50,974 nt of DNA from Flammeovirgaceae bacterium (GCA_024638265.1 JAHEKQ010000014.1:1-50974); one strand, 5' to 3'; counted from the first letter of the stretch, positions 25,131 through 34,271 are shown. Translations and numbers: made by a program. The notes: generated by a model not told the origin, from the letters alone.

Positions 25131-25593
25131 ATCCCTTTCGCTTTAAAATAGTTTCGAGGAATTTTCGCTCATTATCGGAGTTAAACACCTTGTCTGGAAG
25201 ATGGATCATCTGAACCTTGTTGATCCAGAATGTGAAATCATTTTTTCCGCGTTTTGCACTTTTAACCTGGTCCCACTTGATGGGCATACCCTGCTTGGTA
25301 GATATTTTAATCAGAATCTGCTGACTCGTGATCTCATAGGCCAGCCTATCAAAAAGCATTTTGCTCTGCTCCATTTGGGTCACTCCGGCAAACTGGATCA
25401 GCCAGAAAAGGAGATAAAGGACAAACGCGATCGCTGTTCCATAAAACCACCAATTACTCGGGGCCAGGAAATAACCACAGCAAAGCGCAATAACAATTAG
25501 CAACACCCACCATTGCTGCCTGAGTATATTGGTCATACCCAACCTGATGTATTTACCCGTAGGAAGCTTATATTTTTTAGTTCTTATGATCAT
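25120..25593 (-). CDS. YcxB-like membrane protein
   Basis: A 157-residue protein with two adjacent transmembrane helices (about 30-45 and 50-68) and a cytoplasmic C-terminal YcxB-like domain. That domain shows the family pattern YEITSQQILIKIS, IKWDQVKSAKRGKNDFTFWINKVQMIHLPDKVF. The family's function is unknown. It sits 54 bp downstream of nadC, and its end overlaps the start region of recX. Confidence 0.75.
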   Translation of the reverse strand: MIIRTKKYKLPTGKYIRLGMTNILRQQWWVLLIVIALCCGYFLAPSNWWFYGTAIAFVLYLLFWLIQFAGVTQMEQSKMLFDRLAYEITSQQILIKISTKQGMPIKWDQVKSAKRGKNDFTFWINKVQMIHLPDKVFNSDNERKFLETILKRKGYLK

Positions 25594-25647
25594 GTCGTGC
25601 TATAAAGACTGCAAATATCGCAGAAATAACGATATAAATCCAACTGT

Positions 25648-26520
25648 CTAAGAAGCCTTGAGAGACATATCCAGGCTTTCGTAGGAATGGGTAAGCGCTC
25701 CTATTGATATATAATTGACACCTGTTTCTGCTACTTCGAGAATATTCGTTTCAGTAATACCACCACTGGCTTCCACCAGGCACTTACCCCCTATCATTCT
25801 CACAGCCTCCCGCATCTGGGAGGGAATCATGTTATCCAGCATTATGATATCTATTCCTCCCTCCAGGAGCGCTTGTTTCACCTCATCAAGGGTGCGGGTT
25901 TCTATCTCGATCTTCAAATCCAGGTTAAGATCTCGAAGATATTCTTTGGTCTTTCGTAACGCATTCTGAACTCCACCCGCCATATCAATATGGTTATCCT
26001 TCAATAACACCTGGTCGTAAAGGCCATAACGGTGATTCTGTCCTCCACCGAGATAGACCGCCCATTTCTCCATCATTCTGAATCCGGGAGTTGTTTTGCG
26101 GGTATCCAGTATGCGGGCACTCGTTCCTTTAAGCATTTCGGAGATCTTTCGGGTTTTAGTGGCTATTCCACTCATTCGTTGCATGATGTTCAGTACAAGC
26201 CGTTCACCCTTGAGAATGGAGTGGGATTTTCCCGAAATGGAAAATGCAATGTCTCCACTGGAAACATGAACACCATCTTCTATGAATTCCTCAAATTTCA
26301 ATTCGGAATCCACGATTTGCCAAACTTCCCTAGCGGCCTCTATACCCCCCAGGATTCCTTCCTGCTTTATAATCAAATCTGCCTTTCCTAAGTTATTCGG
26401 GGGTATTGATGCAAGGGAAGTATGGTCACCGTCCCCGACATCTTCTTTGATGGCAGAACGGATAAAGCTCTTCAACCGGGAAGTGGTAACATAGTCAGGA
26501 CGATCACTACTTTTCTTCAT
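25648..26520 (-). CDS. nadC: Nicotinate-nucleotide pyrophosphorylase (carboxylating)
   Basis: NadC converts quinolinate and PRPP to nicotinate mononucleotide in NAD synthesis. The 290-residue product contains EDVGDGDHTS, LNIMQRMSGIAT, ARILDTRKTTPGFRMMEKWAVYLGGGQNHR and the C-terminal barrel motif IMLDNM...VEASGGITETNI. ATG 26520 is chosen over the adjacent TTG 26523. The start overlaps the DUF4783 gene by 14 bp. Confidence 0.97.
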   Translation of the reverse strand: MKKSSDRPDYVTTSRLKSFIRSAIKEDVGDGDHTSLASIPPNNLGKADLIIKQEGILGGIEAAREVWQIVDSELKFEEFIEDGVHVSSGDIAFSISGKSHSILKGERLVLNIMQRMSGIATKTRKISEMLKGTSARILDTRKTTPGFRMMEKWAVYLGGGQNHRYGLYDQVLLKDNHIDMAGGVQNALRKTKEYLRDLNLDLKIEIETRTLDEVKQALLEGGIDIIMLDNMIPSQMREAVRMIGGKCLVEASGGITETNILEVAETGVNYISIGALTHSYESLDMSLKAS

Positions 26521-26893
26521 CAAAGCTTATCTGATGGATCACGAAGGCATTCTGGTTCTTTCTTACCCTAATCCACACACGATAGGTATTCTGATTGCTG
26601 ATAAACTCTCCAATCGCATAAGGTACGCCCGACTTAGATGCTCCCTGGTGTACGATGGTAAAGCTGGTGGGAGGATTTTTCTTGAAGAAGTCTTTTAAGA
26701 TAAACTCAGCCTGGGCTTTGCTGTAGTTTTTCATCTTTCCTTCCAATGTCATATCAACATTATCGTCAAATAGCTTGACGATTTCCCTTGAACTCCCTGT
26801 TTTGATCGCTTCTCTCGCATCAGAAATGATATCATTCTGCGCAATAGCCGCACTTGCAATCAGTACAAAAAATATGGTGAAAAGTCGTTTCAA
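26507..26893 (-). CDS. Exported DUF4783 protein (NTF2-like fold)
   Basis: A 128-residue protein with a signal peptide (cleavage near AIAQ). The small domain matches the Bacteroidota DUF4783 family: an amphipathic helix IISDAREAIKTGSSREIVKLF, then strands VDMTLEGK and SFTIVHQGASKSGVPYAIGEF, and the end VIHQISFDEE. The family looks like an NTF2-type fold; its role is unknown. It is the first gene before nadC and overlaps it by 14 bp, an arrangement I believe recurs in the phylum. Confidence 0.85.
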   Translation of the reverse strand: MKRLFTIFFVLIASAAIAQNDIISDAREAIKTGSSREIVKLFDDNVDMTLEGKMKNYSKAQAEFILKDFFKKNPPTSFTIVHQGASKSGVPYAIGEFISNQNTYRVWIRVRKNQNAFVIHQISFDEEK

Positions 26894-27019
26894 GGTTCTT
26901 TCTGGGGTAGTGTCTAAAATTATGCCAATACGAACGCTAACAATAGAGATAACCGAAATTAATAAATTTTACGCGGGACAGGCAATTTTTTCTTATTTCA
27001 TGGTAGGACCAATTTCGAC

Positions 27020-27027
27020 TATATTTG
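27020..27027 (+). promoter_or_regulatory. -7 promoter element of gpmI
   Basis: TATATTTG matches the Bacteroidota TAnnTTTG consensus exactly and lies 16 bp before the gpmI ATG. About 20 bp upstream is TTTC, a weak -33 element. Confidence 0.5.
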
Positions 27028-27043
27028 CGGTTTATTATTTGAG

Positions 27044-28573
27044 ATGAGCAAAAAAGTGATATTGATGATCCTCGATGGTTGGGGATTAGCCAAAATTAAA
27101 GACGTATCTGCTATTGACAAAGCACATACACCTTTCGTGGATAGCTGTTATACCCGGTTCAAGCATGGCAAACTCGATGCTTCCGGCTTAGCGGTGGGAC
27201 TTCCGGAAGGTCAAATGGGGAATTCGGAAGTAGGTCATATGAACCTGGGTGCTGGCCGGGTTGTCTACCAGGATCTCGTTAAAGTAAATAAAGCAGCAGA
27301 GGATGGCACATTGGAGAATAACCCAGTCCTTAGAGAAGCTATGACCAAAGCCAGGAATGAGAACCGGAAGATACATTTTATCGGGCTGGTGTCTGACGGG
27401 GGAGTCCATTCCCACTCCAATCACCTTAAATCCCTGTGTACAATCGCTGAAAAAAATGGCGTGGAGAATTATTTCGTCCATGCATTTACCGATGGAAGGG
27501 ACACTGATCCGAAGAGCGGCTACAGATTTATAAAGGAGATTCAAGATCACCTCACAGGTTCACGTGGCAAAATTGCCAGTGTAGTGGGAAGATATTATGC
27601 CATGGATCGCGATAAGCGATGGAACCGGGTAAAACTCGCTTACGACTTGCTGGTCAAAGGTGATGGTGAACCCTGCTCGAACGCTCTAGAGGGTATACAG
27701 GCCAGTTATGATATCAATATCACCGATGAGTTTCTTAGACCTATTTCAGTGAGGGACACCGGGGGGCACCCGGTGGCTGTTATTGATGAAGGGGATATCG
27801 TGATTTGCTTCAATTTCAGAACTGACCGGGGAAGGCAGATCACGGTGGCGCTGACTCAGGAGGATTTCCCGGAAGAAAATATGAGGAAACTGGATCTCCA
27901 TTATGTAACCATGACACGATACGATGAAACTTTCAAAAATGTAAATGTCATTTTCTCAAAAGACGATTTGAAAAACACCTTGGGAGAGGTATTGGAGAAA
28001 AACAATAAAAAGCAGATTCGTATTGCTGAAACTGAGAAATACCCACATGTGACTTTCTTTTTCAGCGGTGGCCGGGAAGAACCATTTAAAGGTGAAAAGA
28101 GAATCCTTTGCCCTTCTCCCAAAGTAGCTACCTACGACCTGCAGCCAGAAATGAGTGCTGCAGAGATCAGGGATAAGATAATCCCTGAATTAGAGGTGGG
28201 AGAAGTGGATTTTGTATGCCTTAATTTTGCCAACCCCGACATGGTGGGTCATACCGGTGTATTTGAAGCTGCGGTAAAAGCCTGTGAGACTGTCGATCAT
28301 TGTGCGGAAGCGGTATGCAACTCTGCTCTTGAAAATGGATATACCACCATTATCATTGCAGACCACGGCAACTCTGACATTATGATTAACCCGGACGGCA
28401 GCCCGCATACAGCTCATACCACAAACCTTGTCCCCTGCATCATTGTGGATAATGACTACAAGGGCCATGTAAAGGATGGAAAACTGGGGGATATTGCCCC
28501 GACAATCCTGACGATGATGGGTATCGGAATACCCGAAGAAATGACAGGTGAGGTTCTGGTAGATATTTCATGA
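27044..28573 (+). CDS. gpmI: 2,3-bisphosphoglycerate-independent phosphoglycerate mutase
   Basis: GpmI interconverts 3- and 2-phosphoglycerate using two manganese ions. The 509-residue product has metal-ligand Asp11 in ILDGWG and nucleophile Ser61 in MGNSEVGHMNLGAGR. It also has FTDGRDTDPKSG, RYYAMDRDKRW, CFNFRTDRGRQ, NFANPDMVGHTG and the C-terminal IIADHGNSD metal site. The length is typical. It overlaps the following lipoprotein gene by 4 bp (ATGA). Confidence 0.98.
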   Translation: MSKKVILMILDGWGLAKIKDVSAIDKAHTPFVDSCYTRFKHGKLDASGLAVGLPEGQMGNSEVGHMNLGAGRVVYQDLVKVNKAAEDGTLENNPVLREAMTKARNENRKIHFIGLVSDGGVHSHSNHLKSLCTIAEKNGVENYFVHAFTDGRDTDPKSGYRFIKEIQDHLTGSRGKIASVVGRYYAMDRDKRWNRVKLAYDLLVKGDGEPCSNALEGIQASYDINITDEFLRPISVRDTGGHPVAVIDEGDIVICFNFRTDRGRQITVALTQEDFPEENMRKLDLHYVTMTRYDETFKNVNVIFSKDDLKNTLGEVLEKNNKKQIRIAETEKYPHVTFFFSGGREEPFKGEKRILCPSPKVATYDLQPEMSAAEIRDKIIPELEVGEVDFVCLNFANPDMVGHTGVFEAAVKACETVDHCAEAVCNSALENGYTTIIIADHGNSDIMINPDGSPHTAHTTNLVPCIIVDNDYKGHVKDGKLGDIAPTILTMMGIGIPEEMTGEVLVDIS

Positions 28574-29151
28574 GATTACTGACCGGCGTTGTACTGATTA
28601 TCCTGGTTTCCTGTTCATGCAGGTCAGAAAGAAAACCCGTTGATATACATTTCGACCTGGATGAACGGGTTCAGATTATTATTGATCAGTTGGATGGCTA
28701 TGAGTATTCTCTCACCAAGTTGGCAACAATGGATGGTGTGGAAGAGTCAACCAGCCTAACTGATTTGGATTCAGCGAGGTGGGCCAGGGAATTGGAGTTG
28801 TTCTCCTCGGCTAATATCAACCAACCACAGTTTCAAGGGGTCTATGAAATATTTGACCGGCCTGATGAAAATAGTAATCTGACGGTCAGGAGGTACGAAC
28901 ACATCGAGCCAATGGACGCTAATATCCCCTGGATGGAGGTCCGATACCTGAACAAACTTGAAAACTGTAAATCTGTAACACTCGAATACAGGGAAAAAAA
29001 TACGGGTTTCAGCGTTTTCAGGATACTTTCTATGAACTTTGAAGACATTCGGGGAGAAAATTTGTTAAAGGACTATTCGGTAAAAGGCTATCAGAAGATA
29101 TTCGGGCAGGACACTGTAAAGTTTTTTATTCAAGGTGAGTTGTCGTATTGA
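28570..29151 (+). CDS. Lipoprotein of unknown function
   Basis: A 193-residue protein with a short signal peptide and lipobox VSCSC (lipidated Cys near residue 15 or 17). The mature part is an alpha/beta domain rich in acidic residues, with no motif I recognise. Translational coupling to gpmI by ATGA and only 4 bp to the ABC exporter gene suggest one transcript. Confidence 0.7.
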   Translation: MRLLTGVVLIILVSCSCRSERKPVDIHFDLDERVQIIIDQLDGYEYSLTKLATMDGVEESTSLTDLDSARWARELELFSSANINQPQFQGVYEIFDRPDENSNLTVRRYEHIEPMDANIPWMEVRYLNKLENCKSVTLEYREKNTGFSVFRILSMNFEDIRGENLLKDYSVKGYQKIFGQDTVKFFIQGELSY

Positions 29152-29155
29152 GTAG

Positions 29156-30991
29156 ATGGAAGAAAAGAAAGAGGAAAAAAAGAAATTGAATAAAAAGAAC
29201 CTCAGAAAGCTCCTGGGGATTTTTTCATTTATGTACCCTTACAGGTGGCTGTTCTTTACAGGACTTGCCTGCCTTTTTATCAGTAGCTTCCTGGTGCTGT
29301 CGTTTCCGGTCCTCAGTGGGAAATTACTGGATGTTGCAGGAGGTGAGGCTTGGAATATGGGATCCAGCAATCTCATCAGTAAAATTCAGGGAGACCAGGG
29401 TGGTGATATTGTATTGGAAAATGTAAGCCAGGTGGCCTTTCTCTTGTTGGGTATACTAATCATACAAAGTGGATTTTCTTTTGTACGTGTATACCTGTTC
29501 GCCATTGTCAGCGAGAAAAGTATGGCAGACCTGAGAAAAGCGGTCTTCAGTAAGATACTGAACCTTCCCATGAAATATTTTGACAATAAAAGGGTTGGCG
29601 ATCTGATCAGTCGCCTCACGTCAGATATTTCCATTATCCAGGAAACATTCTCAATCACCGCGGCAGAGCTTTTCCGCCAAACTACGGTTCTTCTGATAGG
29701 GATAGGAATAATTTTCGTGATTGTGCCGGAATTATCACTATTCATGCTCGCGATATTTCCAGCCATTATTCTCCTTACACTTTTCTTTGGAAGAAATATC
29801 AGAAAGCTTTCCAAGGAATCTCAAAATTCATTGGGTGACACCAATGTGATACTCGAGGAAACTCTTCAGTCAGTGCTTATTGTAAAAGCCTTTACCAACG
29901 AGTGGTATGAGATGTCTCGCTATACGGGTGCTATGAGCAAAACCGTTAAAATTGCTTTAAAGGCCGCTAAATACCGTGGTTTTTTCATTTCATTCATCGT
30001 TTTTGCCCTTTTTGGGGCCATCGTAGCTGTTATGTGGAAAGGCGGCTCAATGGTCAATGAGGGTGTGATCTCAGCAGGTGACCTTGTCACTTTCGTCCTG
30101 GTGACCATGTTTATCGGGGCATCAATCGCAGGGCTCGGGGACATGTATGGCCAATTGCAAAGAGCTATCGGTGCATCAGAAAGGGTCCTTGAAGTACTCG
30201 ATGAAGAGAAGGAATGGGAAAAGGAGGAAGGAATCAGTGCCAAACTCGGGGGCGAAATTGAATTTGAACATGTTAGTTTTACATATCCTGAAAGTTCAGA
30301 ACTCATACTTAACAATTTGAGCTTCAAGGTGGACCCAGGTCAGAAAATTGCCCTGGTAGGGCCCAGTGGAGCAGGAAAATCTACGATTACCCAGCTATTG
30401 ACACGCTTCTATGAGATCGAACAAGGACGCATACTTGTTGACAACATAGACGTAAAGGAATATCAACTCAAAGCCCTTCGCGCCAATATGGGGATTGTGC
30501 CTCAGGAAGTAATGCTCTTTGGAGGTACAATCAGGGAGAATATTCTATATGGGCGCCCCGAAGCCAATGAGGAGGAAGTAATAGAGGCAGCCAGGAAAGC
30601 CAATGCCATGGAATTTATTGATTCCTTTGAAAAAGGTATGGAAACCCGGGTTGGGGAAAGGGGAGTCAAACTCAGCGGAGGTCAGAAACAGCGTATTGCC
30701 ATTGCCCGGGCCATCCTTAAAGATCCAGCCATCCTTATCCTTGATGAAGCCACAAGCTCGCTTGACGCCCAATCTGAAGTGCTGGTCCAGGAGGCCCTGG
30801 AAAGCCTGATGGAAGGCCGTACGACCCTTATCATTGCACACAGACTCTCCACAATCCGGGCTGTTAACCGAATCCTCGTTATCAATAAAGGGGAGATCGA
30901 GGAACAGGGCACGCATGATGAACTGATCCTTAACCCTGACGGATTGTACAGTCATCTCGTAAAGCTCCAATTCCAGGCCACCGAGGCCTGA
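29156..30991 (+). CDS. ABC exporter, fused permease and ATPase
   Basis: A 611-residue half-transporter of the MsbA type. After a Lys/Glu-rich cytoplasmic start come six transmembrane helices (about 30-335) and a nucleotide-binding domain (about 370-600). Walker A is GPSGAGKST, the signature LSGGQKQRIAIARA, Walker B ILILDEATSSLD, and the switch His lies in IAHRLSTI. It probably works as a homodimer exporting lipids, drugs or peptides. The substrate is not evident from neighbours. Confidence 0.93.
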   Translation: MEEKKEEKKKLNKKNLRKLLGIFSFMYPYRWLFFTGLACLFISSFLVLSFPVLSGKLLDVAGGEAWNMGSSNLISKIQGDQGGDIVLENVSQVAFLLLGILIIQSGFSFVRVYLFAIVSEKSMADLRKAVFSKILNLPMKYFDNKRVGDLISRLTSDISIIQETFSITAAELFRQTTVLLIGIGIIFVIVPELSLFMLAIFPAIILLTLFFGRNIRKLSKESQNSLGDTNVILEETLQSVLIVKAFTNEWYEMSRYTGAMSKTVKIALKAAKYRGFFISFIVFALFGAIVAVMWKGGSMVNEGVISAGDLVTFVLVTMFIGASIAGLGDMYGQLQRAIGASERVLEVLDEEKEWEKEEGISAKLGGEIEFEHVSFTYPESSELILNNLSFKVDPGQKIALVGPSGAGKSTITQLLTRFYEIEQGRILVDNIDVKEYQLKALRANMGIVPQEVMLFGGTIRENILYGRPEANEEEVIEAARKANAMEFIDSFEKGMETRVGERGVKLSGGQKQRIAIARAILKDPAILILDEATSSLDAQSEVLVQEALESLMEGRTTLIIAHRLSTIRAVNRILVINKGEIEEQGTHDELILNPDGLYSHLVKLQFQATEA

Positions 30992-31027
30992 TACTAATTT
31001 ATTTAGTATTTACTAACTATATTAGTA
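30992..31027 (+). promoter_or_regulatory. Two tandem TACTAA-N5-TTAGTA dyads
   Basis: Dyad 1 (30992-31008) is TACTAA, TTTAT, TTAGTA. Dyad 2 (31011-31027) is TACTAA, CTATA, TTAGTA. Both arms are identical in the two sites, and the centres are 19 bp apart. The second ends 10 bp before the radical SAM ATG and overlaps a -7-like TATATTCG (31026-31033). This looks like a double operator for a dimeric repressor. Confidence 0.65.
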
Positions 31028-31037
31028 TATTCGTTGA

Positions 31038-32090
31038 ATGGAACGAATTGTAAAAGGCAGGGGTGCACAGACCAATACTCCAAACCGTTTTCTCAAATCG
31101 ACATTGGTGCGAGAACACCATGAGGGGATTGATGAAGAGCAACATGATGGGAAAATAGCTACCCAGGTCTTCTATGAATCTCCCGAAAAGATTGTCAATA
31201 AGGTAAATAGCCCCGATGTGGGTATGATGTACTCCGTCAATCCCTACCAGGGCTGTGAACATGGTTGTGTTTATTGTTACGCAAGAAATACACATTCCTA
31301 TTGGGGCTTTAGTGCAGGGATAGATTTCGAAAGTAAAATAGTTGTGAAAAGGGAAACCCCGGAGTTGCTGGAAAAGCACCTGCTCAGAAAAAGTTGGAGG
31401 CCTGCCCCGATTAGTCTTTCGGGTAATACCGACTGTTACCAACCATTGGAGAAGAAATATGAACTCACGAGACAATGCTTGAAAGTGTTACTTAAATACA
31501 GGAATCCTGTCAGTCTGATTACCAAAAACTACCTGATCACGAGGGACCTCGATGTGCTCAAACAATTAGCCGCTAAAAACCTTGTACATGTAATGGTGAG
31601 TATTACTACGCTGGATGAAAGGCTGAGGGGAAAGATGGAACCGCGGACTGCCGCTTCACACAGAAGATTTGATATTGTAAAAGAACTCTCATCGCATGGA
31701 ATACCGGTTGGTGTCATGGCTGCTCCGATTATCCCCGGGCTCAATCATCACGAGCTTCCCCAGATCATCAAGAAGGCCGCAGATAATGGCGCTTATGGAG
31801 TCGGTTATACTGTATTAAGACTAAATGGTGATGTGGAAGAGATTTTCAGTGATTGGCTGAAAAAGAATTTCGCGGGGAAGTTCGACAAGGTGATGAACCA
31901 GGTGGCGGAACTTCATGGGGGTACGGTAAATGATTCGCGGTTTAATAAAAGAATGGTGGGTGAGGGAAATATTGCTTCTGCTATATCTGATCTTTACAGG
32001 CTTGCAAAAAAGAAATACATGGGGGGAAGGTCATTTCCCCCTTTCGATCTGGCCGGATTCCGGCAGGGTGGAAATTACCAGCTTTTCTAA
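31038..32090 (+). CDS. PA0069-family radical SAM protein
   Basis: A 350-residue radical SAM protein with the 4Fe-4S motif CEHGCVYC preceded by NPYQG (about residue 72) and followed by ARNTHSYWGFSAGIDFESKI. This is the pattern of the PA0069 family, which is distantly related to spore photoproduct lyase-like proteins. ISLSGNTDCYQPLE and VMAAPIIPGLNHHELP are further barrel motifs. The substrate is unknown; a nucleic-acid repair role is a guess from family resemblance. The tandem dyads directly upstream suggest tight repression. Confidence 0.9.
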   Translation: MERIVKGRGAQTNTPNRFLKSTLVREHHEGIDEEQHDGKIATQVFYESPEKIVNKVNSPDVGMMYSVNPYQGCEHGCVYCYARNTHSYWGFSAGIDFESKIVVKRETPELLEKHLLRKSWRPAPISLSGNTDCYQPLEKKYELTRQCLKVLLKYRNPVSLITKNYLITRDLDVLKQLAAKNLVHVMVSITTLDERLRGKMEPRTAASHRRFDIVKELSSHGIPVGVMAAPIIPGLNHHELPQIIKKAADNGAYGVGYTVLRLNGDVEEIFSDWLKKNFAGKFDKVMNQVAELHGGTVNDSRFNKRMVGEGNIASAISDLYRLAKKKYMGGRSFPPFDLAGFRQGGNYQLF

Positions 32091-32138
32091 CTTAAAATTG
32101 CTTTTCCATAGCCTCAGCAAGGATTTGAATTAAATTCC

Positions 32139-32146
32139 TAACTTTG
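32139..32146 (+). promoter_or_regulatory. -7 promoter element before lysA
   Basis: TAACTTTG matches TAnnTTTG and ends 7 bp before the lysA ATG, which would give a nearly leaderless mRNA. No good -33 element is seen at the expected spacing. Confidence 0.35.
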
Positions 32147-32153
32147 GCGCTCC

Positions 32154-33404
32154 ATGGAAATAGCAAACGGTCAATATCGAATTCAAAACATCCCGATTGA
32201 GGATATAGTGAATGAATTTGGGACCCCTGTCTACATTTACGATGCAGATAAGATCGCACATCAATTTACGACCCTTAAGAGTGCTTTTTCGGATGCGAAT
32301 ATCCGTATTAAATACGCAGCCAAAGCCCTGACAAATCCCGCAATACTAAAAGTGTTAAAGAACCTGGGTAGCGGGATGGATGCTGTCAGCATCAATGAAG
32401 CCCGATTGGGATTACAGGCGGGCTTTGAAGCATCAGACATTTTGTTCACGCCCAATTGTGTCGATTTTGATGAAATATCTGAAGGAATCGAGCTCGGACT
32501 GACCATTAACATTGACAATATTGCCATACTGGAGCATTTTGGAAACAAGTACCATAGTACCGTACCAATTGTCATCCGGTTGAACCCTCATATTATGGCT
32601 GGGGGAAATAACAAGATCAGTACCGGGCATGTCGATTCAAAATTCGGTATTTCCATTTACCAGCTACCCCACATTATGAAGATCATTAAGACTTATGATC
32701 TCAATGTGGTAGGCTTACATATGCACACCGGTTCTGATATTCTCGATGCCGAGGTATTTCTGCAAATGGCAGAGATCCTGTTCTCCATAGCTTCGGACTT
32801 TAAGGACCTCGAATTCATCGATTTTGGGAGCGGCTTCAAGGTGGGTTATAAAGAGGGTGACGTTACAACGAACGTATTTGATCTTGGTATCAAGCTTTCA
32901 AAAGCATTCAGGGATTTCTGCAAGGATTATGGTCGCGAACTGGAAATGTGGTTCGAACCGGGCAAATTCCTGGTATCCGAGGCAGGCATATTAGTTACAA
33001 AGACGAATGTCGTTAAAATTACTCCAGCCACGGCATTTGTTGGGGTCAACTCAGGGCTCAACCATTTTGTAAGGCCCATGATGTATGATGCTTTTCATGA
33101 CATTATTAATATTTCCAACCCAAATGGAGTTCAACGAGTGTATACAATTGTAGGGTATATCTGTGAGACTGATACATTCGGGTCAGACAGGAAATTGAAC
33201 GAGGTTCGCGAAGGGGACCTGATTGTTATGAAAAATGCAGGAGCCTATGCCTTTGCCATGTCGTCGAATTATAACAGCCGCACCCGGCCACCTGAGGTAC
33301 TGATTTACGAAGGCAAAGCACACCTCATACGTCGAAGGGAAGAACTTGACGATATTACCCGAACACTGGTAGATTTCGAACCCAATTCTGAGGGAAATAC
33401 CTGA
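32154..33404 (+). CDS. lysA: Diaminopimelate decarboxylase
   Basis: LysA makes L-lysine from meso-diaminopimelate with PLP. The 416-residue product has the N-terminal FGTPVYIYD, the PLP Lys in IKYAAKAL, HMHTGSDI, the phosphate-binding FIDFGSGFKVGY, the EPGKFLV segment, and CETDTFG with the catalytic Cys. The start at ATG 32154 gives a normal length. It stands alone, not with other lysine genes. Confidence 0.96.
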   Translation: MEIANGQYRIQNIPIEDIVNEFGTPVYIYDADKIAHQFTTLKSAFSDANIRIKYAAKALTNPAILKVLKNLGSGMDAVSINEARLGLQAGFEASDILFTPNCVDFDEISEGIELGLTINIDNIAILEHFGNKYHSTVPIVIRLNPHIMAGGNNKISTGHVDSKFGISIYQLPHIMKIIKTYDLNVVGLHMHTGSDILDAEVFLQMAEILFSIASDFKDLEFIDFGSGFKVGYKEGDVTTNVFDLGIKLSKAFRDFCKDYGRELEMWFEPGKFLVSEAGILVTKTNVVKITPATAFVGVNSGLNHFVRPMMYDAFHDIINISNPNGVQRVYTIVGYICETDTFGSDRKLNEVREGDLIVMKNAGAYAFAMSSNYNSRTRPPEVLIYEGKAHLIRRREELDDITRTLVDFEPNSEGNT

Positions 33405-33485
33405 ATTTTTATATTGTTAATGAGGTGGAATATGCTTAAATTCCATTTCGCGCGTAACCCAATTCAGCTAAACAAGTCGTGATCA

Positions 33486-34220
33486 ATGATTCAAATAATA
33501 CCGTCGATCGCTATAAGCGAAGGCAACATTTTGAGGATTGAAGAGGGAGATTATCTCTCCTCCAAAGTGGAAAATATCAGTCCCGTCGACCTCGCACTCC
33601 TGTTTGAGGATCATGGCCTGGAGGTATTGCATATGGTCGATCTCGATGGAGCCAGGAGAGGCAGGCCCGTCAACTATCATATCCTGGAAGCTGTGGCTGG
33701 GCATACGGGTATGAAGGTCGATTTTTCCGGTGGGATTCAAACCGATGGCGATATCAGTAAAGCCTATGAATATGGTGCTAAATATATCACCGCAGCGAGT
33801 ATCGCTGTGAGCCACAAAGAGCTGTTTGCCAGTTGGATTATATCATATGGACGTGAAAAGATCACCCTTGGAGCAGACGGAATTGACGGAAAGGTGAAAA
33901 TAAGGGGTTGGCTAAAGGAGACGGATGTTGATCTTCTCGCTCATATTGAATACTTCTACGATCGTGGTCTCAAATATGTTAAAACAACAGATATCAGTAA
34001 AGATGGATCCCTTTCCGGCCCCTCCTTTGATTTATATGAAGAAATCATCAAAAGGTTTCCGGGGATTTGCGTCCTGGCAAGTGGCGGAGTCCGAACCATG
34101 GATGATGTTAAAAAACTCAATGACCTTGGAGTCTTTGCAGTAATAATCGGCAAAGCTATGTACGAAGGCACTATAAAACTGGATGAAATTGCAACATTCC
34201 GGGGACAGGTGAACACCTAA
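33486..34220 (+). CDS. hisA: HisA-like phosphoribosyl-formimino isomerase homologue
   Basis: A 244-residue TIM barrel of the HisA/HisF family. HMVDLDGARRGRPVN, VDFSGGIQTDGDI, LGADGIDGKVKIRGW, KTTDISKDGSLSGP and VLASGGVRTMDDVKKL match HisA, the ProFAR isomerase of histidine synthesis. The first strand reads IIPSIAISEGNILRIEEGDY, so Ala9 stands where HisA normally has the catalytic Asp (IPAxDxxxG). The second catalytic Asp, in TDISKDG, is kept. It is not next to other his genes. It may be the sole HisA with altered chemistry or a divergent paralogue. Confidence 0.8.
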   Translation: MIQIIPSIAISEGNILRIEEGDYLSSKVENISPVDLALLFEDHGLEVLHMVDLDGARRGRPVNYHILEAVAGHTGMKVDFSGGIQTDGDISKAYEYGAKYITAASIAVSHKELFASWIISYGREKITLGADGIDGKVKIRGWLKETDVDLLAHIEYFYDRGLKYVKTTDISKDGSLSGPSFDLYEEIIKRFPGICVLASGGVRTMDDVKKLNDLGVFAVIIGKAMYEGTIKLDEIATFRGQVNT

Positions 34221-34263
34221 AGATTCTAATCCAAAAATCTCTCTCCCTTACGTTATGAATTTG

Positions 34264-34271
34264 TAGTTTTG
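34264..34271 (+). promoter_or_regulatory. -7 promoter element before recN
   Basis: TAGTTTTG matches TAnnTTTG and lies 9 bp before the recN ATG. No convincing -33 element is seen. Confidence 0.35.

Noticed and set aside
26775-27043. 90-codon plus-strand frame upstream of gpmI
   Set aside because: Half is antisense to the DUF4783 gene and the rest crosses the gpmI promoter; no domain is visible.
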